A model generated the notes under the pieces. That model made no database searches. It saw only the letters and a program-made list of their open reading frames with translations, and was not told where the DNA came from. A stretch of 64,000 nt of DNA. Source: Fusobacterium_C necrophorum_A (GTDB taxonomy: Bacteria; Fusobacteriota; Fusobacteriia; Fusobacteriales; Fusobacteriaceae). Below are positions 34,788-42,051 of the stretch, piece after piece. Position 1 is the first letter of the stretch. Each line of letters opens with the position of its first letter. Made by a program: the position numbers and the translations under genes. Location of the stretch: contig NZ_SBAP01000005.1 in the NCBI RefSeq assembly GCF_004134945.1, positions 1-64,000 on the forward strand, given 5' to 3'.

Positions 34788-35321
34788 TCAAAAAAGAGAG
34801 CCAAAGTTCATGATTTTTGAATCAATGACTTCCTTGCTTTCTCCTGCCAAAATACTGGAGGTATTTCCAAAGCCGTCAAAGAAGTAGGAAATGATATATT
34901 GAATTTGGAATAAAAGAGAAATTGCAGCTAAAACATCCTTTCCAAAATCGGATCCCTTGGAAACAAACATATTTGTCACGGTCAGCAAACAGATAGTTCG
35001 GATCATCAAATCGGTATTGGCAATAAAAAACTTAGCGACCGCTGATTTTCGGAAACTATGAATTTCTTTCAAAACAGGGGAGAAAAGATGCAACTCTTGA
35101 TGTATCCAAAACAATTCTACAACAGCGGAAGTATGGATACGCAGAAAACCAAAAAGCCAATAAATTGTGCTAAAAATAACGGCTCCGACAGCTACTCCTC
35201 CAAGGTACACGGAGTCTTCCAATCTTCCTACGACTGTACTGTCGACAGCAGTTAGCAGGGGGTAATTGATGGTGGAGATTGTCAGAGGCAAAGCTAATTG
35301 CAGATATTCTCGAAATTTCAA
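34788..35321 (-). pseudogene. Internally deleted MATE/DinF-type transporter gene
   Basis: 177 residues, against about 440 for the family. The N-terminus (LQLALPLTISTINYPLLTAVDSTVVGRL, then YWLFGFLR) is that of a DinF-like MATE exporter, up to the end of TM2. The sequence then jumps to a segment from the middle or C-terminal half (FFIANTDLMIRTICLLTVT, QIQYIISYFFDGFGNTSSILAGE) and stops. The order and loss of about half the helices show an internal deletion and truncation rather than a short active transporter. Confidence 0.75.
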
Positions 35322-35456
35322 AAAAGTCCTCCTTCCATAATATAGAAAAAATTCTTTATATAATTATAAATTTTTGGAGGTATTATAACATGAGCAAGAA
35401 AAAAAGTCTTGTAAAATTTTGAAAAATATGATAATCTATAGTCTACAATAGAATAT

Positions 35457-35803
35457 GGGAGTGCAAAGGTTTCGACGGGGTTATGGGGTCATAGGTAGCA
35501 GGTCAGGCTGGTCGCTGTGAAAGACCGACTCATCGTTTAGATGGAAACAGAAATTACGCTTTAGCTGCTTAATTGTCAGCTCACCCCTCTTCGCTTCTTC
35601 TGTATGAGCGTGGAATCCGGGTGTCACCCAAGTACAGATTACTTTTTGTGATTTCTCTAAGCAAGGAGGAAAATATAGAGGATAGCTTTTGTTAGCCCTG
35701 TTTGCGGGAGTAACATCTGCGAAATATAGTAGCAAACTAAGCTTGTAGAGGCTTATGGTTACTTTAATTTCGGACGCGGGTTCGATTCCCGCCACTTCCA
35801 CCA
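35457..35803 (+). ncRNA. ssrA: Transfer-messenger RNA (tmRNA)
   Basis: 347 bases. The 5' end GGGAGTGCAAAGGTTTCGACGG and the 3' end CGCGGGTTCGATTCCCGCCACTTCCACCA-like T arm (read in two parts) are diagnostic; GGGAGTG (35457-35463) pairs with CACTTCC (35793-35799) and CCA is encoded. The tag frame reads GNRNYALAA then TAA at 35544-35573, a normal hydrophobic degradation tag. tmRNA with SmpB rescues stalled ribosomes. Start and end were set by the acceptor stem. Confidence 0.95.
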
Positions 35804-36118
35804 TAGTATTTTAAGAAGTTTTTTGAAGTGAGAAATATATTGGAAAATAAGGAAAATTTGCAAAAAAGAAAGATTTCAAAAAAGATAAAAAATGATAAAA
35901 AACGCTTTCAGTTACACACTGGTTACACACATTTTACACATTGTATTTATAAGTTTTAGAGGGATTTGGAACCCTCTTTTTTTATTTATTACACAATTAT
36001 AAAAATTATTTTAAATAATTCACTTACACATAACTGTTATTATATGCGAAAAAATTATTTTGAATAATTGGTTAATGAATTGCATTGGTATTATTAGAAA
36101 AAATGGTGCTGGTATTTA
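35804..36118. other. AT-rich sequence downstream of tmRNA, no intact gene
   Basis: About 315 bases without an intact reading frame. It holds a terminator at 35958-35985, the repeated motif TTACACAC (several copies at 35914-35940) and two similar AT-rich stretches with TTATTTTAAATAATT/TTATTTTGAATAATT (36006-36070). The 3' end of tmRNA is a common integration site, so this may be what is left of an element, but no integrase or attachment repeat could be shown. Confidence 0.5.
35958..35985 (+). terminator. Terminator downstream of ssrA
   Basis: AGAGGG (35958-35963) pairs with CCCTCT (35972-35977) around an 8-base loop, followed by a T run. It is 155 bases after ssrA and may end its transcript or that of a lost gene. 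Confidence 0.6.
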
Positions 36119-36415
36119 ATAACTAATATTCAAGGGATACATCCATGGGGTATAAAACAAACGGTGGGAGCAGGAAGCATGAAAAAACCATTGGAAATAA
36201 AAGGAAATAGCTTAGATAACGGATTAATGGAATGTTTCTTTGGACTAATAAAATCCGAAATGTTCTATGGGCAAGAAGAAAATTACAAAACATTGGAAGA
36301 ATTAGAGAAAGCGATAAAAGAATATATTCACTATTATAACAATAAAAGAATAAAGGAAAAATTAAAGGGATTAACTCCTGCATCTTACAGAAGTCAATCC
36401 TTATTGGTTAGTTAA
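36119..36415 (+). pseudogene. IS3-family transposase (OrfB) C-terminal remnant
   Basis: The last ~80 residues match the integrase core of IS3/IS150-type transposases: GNSLDNGLMECFFGLIKSEM, then LEELEKAIKEYIHYYNN and RIKEKLKGLTPASYR, including the catalytic glutamate region (ME.FFG..KSE). The frame is open back to about 36119 but loses similarity before residue 20, and the DDE aspartates are missing. Only the right end of the element survives. It is thus a dead fragment. Confidence 0.8.
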
Positions 36416-36418
36416 AGA

Positions 36419-36446
36419 AATGTGTCCAATTTTTGGGGGTCAGTAC
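36419..36446 (+). repeat. Right terminal inverted repeat of the IS3-family remnant
   Basis: Read on the minus strand the sequence is TGTACTGACCCCCAAAAATT followed by GGACACA, the end type of many IS3/IS150-family elements, and it directly follows the transposase stop. No matching left repeat was found upstream in the window. Confidence 0.65.
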
Positions 36447-36565
36447 AATTATACTAAGTCTTTCTTAATTTTGGCTTGATATTCCATTGCTTTATCCACT
36501 CCTAAAATGAAAGAGGTTTTAATACCTAAGGCTTTTGAAAAGCTTTAAAAGAGGTTTTTAGGCTT
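36447..36565. other. Decayed sequence between IS end and toxin gene, with imperfect direct repeat
   Basis: AAGAGGTTTT...TAAGGCTTTT (about 36511-36535) is repeated as AAGAGGTTTTTAGGCTTTT (about 36549-36567). On the minus strand an open stretch of some 28 codons ends KAMEYQAKIKKDLV and then stops, with no start codon; this looks like the tail of a lost gene but I do not recognise it. Confidence 0.35.
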
Positions 36566-36832
36566 TTACTCATAAATTTCTTTTCTGTGTCCTATTTTAA
36601 TTAATAAAATGGTTACCATTTCGTCTTGAATATCGGCTAATAACCTGTAATCTCCGACACGATAACGCCAAAAACACTTTAAGTTTCCCTTTAGTTCTTT
36701 TCCGTGTATTCTTGGATTTTCCGTATCAATTAGATTTTTACAGATCCACTTCATAATAATTTTTTGAGTAAAGGCATCTAATTTTTTCAATTCCTTTTTT
36801 CCTTGTTGAGAAAATTCTATTCGGTATTTCAT
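36566..36832 (-). CDS. RelE/ParE-family type II toxin
   Basis: 88 residues, the size of RelE/YafQ-type mRNA interferases. The N-terminus YRIEFSQQGKKELKKLDAFTQKII and the middle LKGNLKCFWRYRVGDYRLLADI followed by ILLIKIGHRKEIY fit the RelE fold with its conserved Arg/Tyr/His positions. It would cleave mRNA on the ribosome when the antitoxin is lost. The ATG overlaps the antitoxin stop by four bases (coupled translation), the standard antitoxin-toxin order. Confidence 0.88.
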   Translation of the reverse strand: MKYRIEFSQQGKKELKKLDAFTQKIIMKWICKNLIDTENPRIHGKELKGNLKCFWRYRVGDYRLLADIQDEMVTILLIKIGHRKEIYE

Positions 36833-37059
36833 AGCTCAATTTCCAATTCATTTAAAACTTCATCAAAAGAATATGATTTTTTTCCACTTTCCAGATATTC
36901 CTGATATGCTTTATCAAAACATTTAATATCATACTCATCCTCTAATCTTTCATAGATAATTTTTTTGATATATGAGGAGATTCCCAAGCCCTCAAATGCT
37001 GAGAATTCTCTTAATAATTTTTCTTCTTTTTCATTTAGTCGTAAAGAAATAATAGACAT
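36829..37059 (-). CDS. Ribbon-helix-helix antitoxin (RelB/DUF6290-like)
   Basis: 76 residues. The N-terminal ~45 residues (SIISLRLNEKEEKLLREFSAF then ISSYIKKIIYERLEDE) form a MetJ/Arc-type ribbon-helix-helix DNA-binding domain; the acidic C-terminus (SFDEVLNELEIEL) should wrap the toxin. AGGAGG precedes the ATG. A 9-bp inverted repeat lies over its promoter and is the likely autoregulatory operator. Confidence 0.88.
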   Translation of the reverse strand: MSIISLRLNEKEEKLLREFSAFEGLGISSYIKKIIYERLEDEYDIKCFDKAYQEYLESGKKSYSFDEVLNELEIEL

Positions 37060-37076
37060 AAAATAGCCTCCTTTCT

Positions 37077-37127
37077 ATTGTATTATTTTTGTAATACAAT
37101 TATAACATAGAAAGAAAAAAGGAACAA
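37077..37127 (-). promoter_or_regulatory. Promoter and palindromic operator of the toxin-antitoxin operon
   Basis: On the minus strand TTGTTC (37127-37122), 17-base spacer, TATAAT (37104-37099). Overlapping the -10 and start region is the perfect inverted repeat ATTGTATTA-TTTTTG-TAATACAAT (37077-37100). The antitoxin has a ribbon-helix-helix domain that binds such sites in dimers, so repression by the complex is likely. Confidence 0.65.
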
Positions 37128-37370
37128 GAAAAATATTCCCGCTTTCTTTCAACTCTTTTTAGGAATTTAGTTTCTTTAATAATTTTTTCTTTCTTAGTTA
37201 ATTTTGTGATGAGTCAGAGTTTCCTTTGTAGAATTTAATTCAGACATTTCTTTATTAGGGAACAATATGAACATGACTAGCCATTGTAATTAAGAGAAAA
37301 ATATCTACATTTTCTATAGTTTTATTTTTTCCAGCAGGCGTTTCTTTTTTCGAAGAATAGAAGTTTCGTT
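37128..37370. other. Non-coding, decayed stretch upstream of the cobO promoter
   Basis: No intact gene. On the minus strand short open stretches look weakly coding, for example one ending ITMASHVHIVP then stop at about 37240, and another ending LRKKKRLLEKIKL then TAG at 37314. Neither has a start codon and neither could be identified; the first recalls the HxH motif of small transposases only faintly. Confidence 0.3.
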
Positions 37371-37399
37371 TTGAATTTTTTGCTTAAGAATGGTATAAT
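37371..37399 (+). promoter_or_regulatory. Promoter upstream of the small ORF and cobO
   Basis: TTGAAT (37371-37376), 17-base spacer, TATAAT (37394-37399) preceded by TGG. Spacing and -10 are ideal. It would transcribe the 41-residue frame at 37419 and cobO. Confidence 0.6.
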
Positions 37400-37418
37400 T
37401 TTCAAGATAGAATTGAAA

Positions 37419-37544
37419 ATGGAAGGAAATGTTTCAAATAGGTTGATCAAGGAAGAGGAAGATAAGGTCATTCAAAAATTAAAAGACCGGTTTCGAGCGA
37501 ATTCCAACTATGTTTCCCCGTTGGTTCGGGATATTTCAAAATAA
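37419..37544 (+). CDS. Small unrecognised ORF, 41 residues
   Basis: ATG at 37419, about twenty bases after a consensus promoter, encodes a charged peptide (start MEGNVSNRLIKEEEDKVI, end YVSPLVRDISK). There is no clear Shine-Dalgarno except AAAATGG context. It ends 30 bases before cobO. It may be a real small protein, a leader peptide or the remnant of a gene; I do not recognise it. Confidence 0.35.
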   Translation: MEGNVSNRLIKEEEDKVIQKLKDRFRANSNYVSPLVRDISK

Positions 37545-37574
37545 TCGGGGTTTTAAGAAAGATAGGAGAAAAAG

Positions 37575-38093
37575 ATGAAATCATATGTACAAGTGTATAC
37601 AGGAAATGGAAAAGGAAAGACAACAGCTTCTTTAGGCTTAGCAATTCGTGCTTTGGGGAATGATTGGACTGTTTTACTTTGTCAATTTATGAAGGGACAA
37701 AATTATGGGGAATTGAAATCCTTAGCCAGTTTTCAAAATATGACAATTCGCCGTTTTGGAACAGGAAACTTCATTCGCAGATTGGAAAATGTACAGGATA
37801 TAGACAAGAAGTTGGCAAGGGAGGGTTACCTTTTTCTGAAGGAAGCTCTTAGGAGTGGGAAATATTCCTTGATTATTGCAGATGAGATTTTTGTAGCAAG
37901 GCGTTTTGAACTGATTTCCACAGAAGAAATTTTGGAATTGATGAGCTTGAAATCAGACAAAACGGAGTTGATTTTGACCGGGAGACATGCCCCGGAAGAA
38001 ATTATCGAAAAGGCAGATTTAGTAACGGAAATGAGAGAGATAAAACATTATTTGAAACAAGGAGTCAAGGCAAGAGAAGGAATTGAAAGATAA
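37575..38093 (+). CDS. cobO: Cob(I)alamin adenosyltransferase (CobO/BtuR type)
   Basis: 172 residues. The N-terminal P-loop GNGKGKTT (10-17) in VQVYTGNGKGKTTASLGLAIRA, then LLCQFMKGQNYGEL and the LIIADEIFVARRF Walker B-like segment, are those of the CobA/BtuR family. It transfers the adenosyl group of ATP to cob(I)alamin to form coenzyme B12. AGGAG precedes the ATG. The other B12 genes are not in the window; the ABC importer at 9066-11771 could be a corrinoid source, but that is speculation. Confidence 0.95.
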   Translation: MKSYVQVYTGNGKGKTTASLGLAIRALGNDWTVLLCQFMKGQNYGELKSLASFQNMTIRRFGTGNFIRRLENVQDIDKKLAREGYLFLKEALRSGKYSLIIADEIFVARRFELISTEEILELMSLKSDKTELILTGRHAPEEIIEKADLVTEMREIKHYLKQGVKAREGIER

Positions 38094-38206
38094 CGTTTTA
38101 GAAAGTTAAAAATGGAAACACTTTCAGGAATGAAATATAAAAAATGAAGAAAATATAAATCAGAGAAAGAACAACAGAAATTAAAAAAATCAAAAGGAGA
38201 GTATCT

Positions 38207-39181
38207 ATGAATCAAAAAGATTGGATTACGAAGATGACAGAAAATTTTCGAAAAGTGAAAATAGCAGTTTTAGGAGATTTGATGTTGGATGATTACATTA
38301 TAGGAAAAGTGGAGAGGATCTCTCCGGAAGCTCCTGTTCCTGTTGTCAATGTGGAAGAAGAAAAATTTGTACTGGGAGGAGCGGCAAACGTTGTCAATAA
38401 TTTATCAAAGTTGGGAGCGGAAGTGTACTGTCTAGGAGTGATAGGAACCGGACATAATTCAAGAAGGTTATTATCCGCTTTTGATGAAGAAATTCATGTA
38501 GAGGGAATTATTCGCTCTGAAGAGAGACCTACGATTGTAAAAAAAAGAGTATTGAGTGGAAATCATCAGCTTCTTCGTTTGGATTGGGAGGACGCTTCTC
38601 CTATTTCACAGGATTTGGAAGAGGAAGTATTGAAACAATTTTTGGACATTTCGAATAAAATTGATGCCATTATTTTATCGGATTATAATAAAGGAGTCTT
38701 AACAAAACGAGTTTCCCAAGAAATTATTCGAATCTGTCGAGAAAAACATATTGTGGTTACCGTTGACCCGAAACCTGTAAATATTCAAAATTATTATGGA
38801 GCCTCTTCCATCACACCAAATCGAAAAGAGGCCTATCAATGTGGGGGAGCTTCCATGACTTATGATATTGAAACATTGGGAATGGATTTACGAAAACAAT
38901 ATCAACTAGAAACAGTTTTAATTACCCGGAGCGAGGAAGGAATGTCCTTATATGAGGATGAAATTTATACCGTTCCTACCTTTGCAAAGGAAGTATACGA
39001 TGTGACCGGGGCAGGAGATACTGTAATCTCCGTTTTTACTTTGTCGAAAGTTGCAGGAGCTTCTTGGAAAGAGGCAGCCGAAATTGCAAATACGGCAGCC
39101 GGACTGGTAGTAGGAAAAGTGGGAACTTCTACAGTCAGTATTGAAGAAATTCAAGAAGAGTATTGCAGAATTTATGGATAA
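38207..39181 (+). CDS. rfaE1: D-glycero-beta-D-manno-heptose-7-phosphate kinase
   Basis: 324 residues, PfkB-family kinase. Signatures: KIAVLGDLMLDDYIIGKVERISPEAPVPV at the start (split here by family as VERISPEAPVP), FVLGGAANVVNNLSKLGA, TVDPKP, TPNRKEA and the catalytic DVTGAGDTV near the C-terminus. It is the kinase half of HldE only; the cytidylyltransferase domain must be a separate gene. It phosphorylates heptose 7-phosphate for lipopolysaccharide inner core, consistent with a Gram-negative envelope. AAAGGAG precedes the ATG. Confidence 0.94.
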   Translation: MNQKDWITKMTENFRKVKIAVLGDLMLDDYIIGKVERISPEAPVPVVNVEEEKFVLGGAANVVNNLSKLGAEVYCLGVIGTGHNSRRLLSAFDEEIHVEGIIRSEERPTIVKKRVLSGNHQLLRLDWEDASPISQDLEEEVLKQFLDISNKIDAIILSDYNKGVLTKRVSQEIIRICREKHIVVTVDPKPVNIQNYYGASSITPNRKEAYQCGGASMTYDIETLGMDLRKQYQLETVLITRSEEGMSLYEDEIYTVPTFAKEVYDVTGAGDTVISVFTLSKVAGASWKEAAEIANTAAGLVVGKVGTSTVSIEEIQEEYCRIYG

Positions 39182-39204
39182 TTTCCAAGAGGAGGGAAAA
39201 CCTT

Positions 39205-39681
39205 ATGTTTCGAATTGGAAACGGATATGATGTACATATGTTAACCGAAGGAAGAAAGTTAGTTCTAGGTGGAGTGGAAATTCCACACAATAAAGGAGTT
39301 TTGGGGCACTCTGACGGAGATGTTTTAATTCATGCCGTTATGGATGCATTATTGGGAGCTCTAGCTTTGGGCGATATCGGCTTACATTTTCCGGATACGG
39401 AAGAAAAATATCGAGGAATTTCCAGTTTGGTTTTACTGGAAGAAGTTGTATCTAAGATGAAGAAAAAAGAGTATCAAGTGGTGAATTTAGATGTAACTTT
39501 AGTGTTACAAAGACCCAAAGTACGTTCTTATATTGATGCAATGAGAGAAAACATAGCAAAATATTTAGAGACTTCTTTGGAGCGGGTGAATGTCAAGGCA
39601 ACGACCGAAGAAAGATTAGGTTTTACTGGAAGGGAAGAGGGAGTCAAAGCGTATGCTGTTGTTTTATTAGAGCGGGATTGA
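39205..39681 (+). CDS. ispF: 2-C-methyl-D-erythritol 2,4-cyclodiphosphate synthase
   Basis: 158 residues from the ATG at 39205, which has GAGGAGGG upstream (the frame is open to 39163). Metal ligands D9 and H11 (IGNGYDVHML) and H43 (LIHAVMDALLGA), and the DIGLHFPDT motif, are present, as is the C-terminal KATTEERLGFTGREEG. It carries out the fifth step of the MEP isoprenoid pathway; dxs, the first step, is at 54892. It follows rfaE1 by 23 bases. Confidence 0.97.
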   Translation: MFRIGNGYDVHMLTEGRKLVLGGVEIPHNKGVLGHSDGDVLIHAVMDALLGALALGDIGLHFPDTEEKYRGISSLVLLEEVVSKMKKKEYQVVNLDVTLVLQRPKVRSYIDAMRENIAKYLETSLERVNVKATTEERLGFTGREEGVKAYAVVLLERD

Positions 39682-39704
39682 GAGCTTATTTTGGAGAAAG
39701 ATAA

Positions 39705-39812
39705 AAAGCTGTGGAGGAATATTTGTCTGTACAATTTCAAACAGATGCGGAGTTACAGGCAGATTACCAAGAAGTACAAGCTTTATTGACAAATAAAAAA
39801 TATTTGATGTAA
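39705..39812 (+). pseudogene. Short decayed reading frame downstream of ispF
   Basis: An open stretch from a stop at about 39702 reads KAVEEYLSVQFQTDAELQ then DYQEVQALLTNKKYLM and stops at 39812. TTG at 39723 has GGAGG five bases upstream, so a 29-residue peptide is possible. The composition recalls the C-terminal helices of YlbF-like regulators, but the match is too short to be sure. It is best seen as a gene remnant. Confidence 0.3.
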
Positions 39813-39837
39813 TCTCGGAAAGCAAAAACTTTTTTCA

Positions 39838-39866
39838 TTGACTTAGTTTACAAAATATGCTATCAT
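39838..39866 (+). promoter_or_regulatory. Promoter of the rplU-prp-rpmA operon
   Basis: TTGACT (39838-39843), 17-base spacer, TATCAT (39861-39866). Transcription would start near 39873, just at the L21 leader. Confidence 0.7.
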
Positions 39867-39873
39867 ACTATAG

Positions 39874-39930
39874 ATTACGCTTGGGAGAGGTCATCAGCAA
39901 CCTTACCAGCGACAAATACTTTTGGAGGTG
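39874..39930 (+). promoter_or_regulatory. Ribosomal protein L21 leader
   Basis: The 5' leader folds as CGCTTGGGAGAGGT (39878-39891) against ACCTTACCAGCG (39901-39912) around a short loop, then ACAAATA and the rplU ribosome site GGAGGTG. Position, length and the ACCAGCGAC segment fit the L21 leader, a structured element before rplU through which L21 or a partner represses its own operon. The match was made from memory of the motif. Confidence 0.6.
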
Positions 39931-39935
39931 TTAGA

Positions 39936-40247
39936 ATGTACGCAGTGATTAAAACTGGAGGTAAACAATACAAAGTTGCAGAAGGTCAAGTATTAAGAGT
40001 CGAAAAACTGAATGCTGAAGTTAATGAAACTGTTGAATTACAAGAAGTTCTTTTAGTAGCAGATGGGGAAAACGTTAAGGTTGGAACTCCTGTAGTAGAA
40101 GGAGCGAAAGTAGTAGTAGAAATTTTAGCTCAAGGAAAAGGAGCAAAAGTGATTAACTTCAAATACAAGCCTAAGAAAGCTTCTCATAGAAAAAAAGGTC
40201 ACAGACAATTGTTTACTGAAATTAAAGTAACTTCTATTCAAGCATAG
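39936..40247 (+). CDS. rplU: 50S ribosomal protein L21
   Basis: 103 residues beginning MYAVIKTGGKQYKVAEGQVL and ending in the basic HRKKGHRQLFTEIKVTSI, both invariant features of L21. It binds 23S rRNA. GGAGGTG precedes the ATG. It opens the conserved L21-Prp-L27 operon. Confidence 0.98.
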   Translation: MYAVIKTGGKQYKVAEGQVLRVEKLNAEVNETVELQEVLLVADGENVKVGTPVVEGAKVVVEILAQGKGAKVINFKYKPKKASHRKKGHRQLFTEIKVTSIQA

Positions 40248-40258
40248 TTATAAACATT

Positions 40259-40594
40259 ATGATTCGAGTTACTGTAGTAAGAAAAAATGGAAATATTAGC
40301 GGATATTTTGCAAAGGGACATGCAGAATATGCCGAGTTAGGGAGTGACATTGTATGTGCGGCTGCTTCCGCAGTCATGCAAAATCCTTTAGCTGGAATGC
40401 AGGAAGTCTTACATTTAAATCCACAATATGGATTTGATGATGACGGGTATATTACTGTCAACTTGGAGGGAATGGATTTTCAGAAAAAAGAGAAAGAGGT
40501 GTCTTCCTTATTAGAAACAATGGTCGTTATGATCAGAGAATTGGAGAGGAATTATCCAAAAAATATTAAGCTTGTAGAAAAGGAGGAAAAGTAG
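40259..40594 (+). CDS. prp: Ribosomal-processing cysteine protease Prp
   Basis: 111 residues. The family motifs GYFAKGHAEYAELGSDIVCAA contain the catalytic His (GHA) and Cys (DIVCAA). Prp removes the N-terminal leader of L27, and this protein lies directly before an rpmA that has such a leader. It ends adjacent to rpmA (stop at 40594, ATG at 40595). No strong Shine-Dalgarno precedes its ATG, eleven bases after rplU, so translation may be coupled. Confidence 0.95.
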   Translation: MIRVTVVRKNGNISGYFAKGHAEYAELGSDIVCAAASAVMQNPLAGMQEVLHLNPQYGFDDDGYITVNLEGMDFQKKEKEVSSLLETMVVMIRELERNYPKNIKLVEKEEK

Positions 40595-40879
40595 ATGAAA
40601 TTTATTTTAAATATACAATTGTTCGCACATAAAAAAGGACAAGGGTCTGTTAAAAACGGAAGAGATTCAAATCCTAAATATCTTGGAGTAAAAAAATATG
40701 ATGGTGAAGTTGTAAAAGCCGGAAACATCATCGTAAGACAAAGAGGAACCGCTTTCCATCCGGGAAACAATATGGGAATGGGAAAAGATCATACTCTTTT
40801 TGCTCTTATTGATGGATATGTAAAATTTGAGAGATTGGGAAAAGATAAGAAGCAAGTATCGATTTATGCTTCTAAATAG
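40595..40879 (+). CDS. rpmA: 50S ribosomal protein L27 with cleavable N-terminal leader
   Basis: 94 residues. The first residues MKFILNIQLFA form the extension that Prp cuts after the aromatic-Ala step, leaving AHKKGQGSVKNGRDSN or HKKGQG as the mature start, which reaches the peptidyl-transferase centre. The rest (GRDSNPKYLGVKKYDGEVV, IIVRQRGTAFHPGNNMG) is typical L27. AGGAGG lies inside the end of prp. Confidence 0.98.
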   Translation: MKFILNIQLFAHKKGQGSVKNGRDSNPKYLGVKKYDGEVVKAGNIIVRQRGTAFHPGNNMGMGKDHTLFALIDGYVKFERLGKDKKQVSIYASK

Positions 40880-40892
40880 GAACCAAAAAAGA

Positions 40893-40927
40893 AAAGACAT
40901 CTGCTGAAAATCGTAGATGTCTTTTTT
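40893..40927 (+). terminator. Terminator of the rplU-prp-rpmA operon
   Basis: AAAGACATCT (40893-40902) and AGATGTCTTT (40915-40924) form a 10-bp stem with a 12-base loop followed by T residues. Confidence 0.85.
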
Positions 40928-40973
40928 GTATTCTTATGATATAATACAGCCAAGATAGAAGGGAGGTTTTAGA

Positions 40974-41900
40974 ATGTATGGATTATCACAAATTCGAAAT
41001 AAACAAATCAAAGTACCGCATTTCAATATTTTTAAAATAGGAACTTGGGTTATGATGGGAATTTTCGCCAGCTATTTGATGATTTATTTATTCTTAGGGC
41101 AAGAAATTTTAAATTATTTTCCTTTTTTATTGTTATTTGCTTTTGCCACACCTTTGTTTTCTCTTTGGATGTCCAAAAGCAGTGTTAAAAGAGCATATCA
41201 GATTAGAATGATAGGAGAAGGAGGAGCTAGGAATGAAAAAGAACAGCTTGTAGTCAACACGATACAGTTGTTAAGTGAAAAATTAGAATTACAGAAAGTT
41301 CCTGAAATAGGAGTTTACCCTTCTTATGATGTCAATGCTTTTGCGACAGGAGCCAGTAAAAATTCTGCTTTAGTAGCAGTTTCTCAGGGTTTGTTGCAAA
41401 CTATGAACGAGACAGAAATTATTGGTGTATTAGCTCATGAAATGTCACATGTAGTGAATGGAGATATGTTGACTTCTTCTATATTGGAGGGATTTGTTTC
41501 TGCATTTGCTTTAATTGCAACCATTCCGTTTTTATTCGGTCGTTCCGAGAATAATCGAGGAGGAAGAGCAGGTTCCAGTTTAATGACATACTATATGATA
41601 CGGAATATTGCAAATTTCTTTGGAAAGTTAGTATCCAGTGCCTATTCCAGAAGGAGAGAATATGGAGCGGATCGTTTAGCGGCTCAAATAACGGGAGCCA
41701 TTTATATGAAAAGCGCTTTGATGAAATTGCAAGATATAAGTCATGGAAGAATTTCTCTCCAAGCGGAAGATAGAAGATTTGCTAATTTTAAAATTACAAA
41801 TAATTTTTCAAGCGGAGGTTTGGCTAGTTTATTTGCAAGTCATCCAAGTTTAGAAAATCGAATTGAGGCGGTCGAAAAGTTGGAACAACAGGGTTGGTAA
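40974..41900 (+). CDS. htpX: Membrane zinc metalloprotease HtpX
   Basis: 308 residues. Two N-terminal TM helices (about 23-62), then the M48 zinc motif H155-E156-M-S-H159 (VLAHEMSHV), a hydrophobic hairpin at ~168-190 and the third ligand glutamate in SRRREYGADRLAAQITG. HtpX degrades damaged membrane proteins. GGGAGG precedes the ATG and TATAAT at 40940-40945 may be its -10. A terminator follows. Confidence 0.96.
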   Translation: MYGLSQIRNKQIKVPHFNIFKIGTWVMMGIFASYLMIYLFLGQEILNYFPFLLLFAFATPLFSLWMSKSSVKRAYQIRMIGEGGARNEKEQLVVNTIQLLSEKLELQKVPEIGVYPSYDVNAFATGASKNSALVAVSQGLLQTMNETEIIGVLAHEMSHVVNGDMLTSSILEGFVSAFALIATIPFLFGRSENNRGGRAGSSLMTYYMIRNIANFFGKLVSSAYSRRREYGADRLAAQITGAIYMKSALMKLQDISHGRISLQAEDRRFANFKITNNFSSGGLASLFASHPSLENRIEAVEKLEQQGW

Positions 41901-41926
41901 ACTTGCGGTTCAGAATAAAAAAAGAG

Positions 41927-41957
41927 AATGACACTGAAGACAAAGGTGTCATTTTTA
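41927..41957 (+). terminator. htpX terminator
   Basis: AATGACAC (41927-41934) and GTGTCATT (41946-41953) form an 8-bp stem with an 11-base loop followed by T residues. Confidence 0.8.
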
Positions 41958-42051
41958 TTTTTTATTGTTGTTTTTATTGATACCTAAACTTTTTCAGGAA
42001 AAAGGTGGTCTAAGAAAGAATAAAATAACAAAAAAAGGATGTAAGGGAATA

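Noticed and set aside
35481..35804. 107-codon minus-strand ORF with VEVAGIEPASEIKVTISLY-like start
   Set aside because: It lies entirely within tmRNA on the other strand; such ORFs are frequent artefacts over tRNA-like T arms.
35914..35940. Repeated TTACACAC units as a CRISPR or iteron array
   Set aside because: Only a few short, irregularly spaced copies; no spacers of constant length and no replication or Cas gene nearby.
39900..39935. A small-molecule riboswitch before rplU
   Set aside because: The fold and position fit the L21 leader better, and no known aptamer core was recognised.
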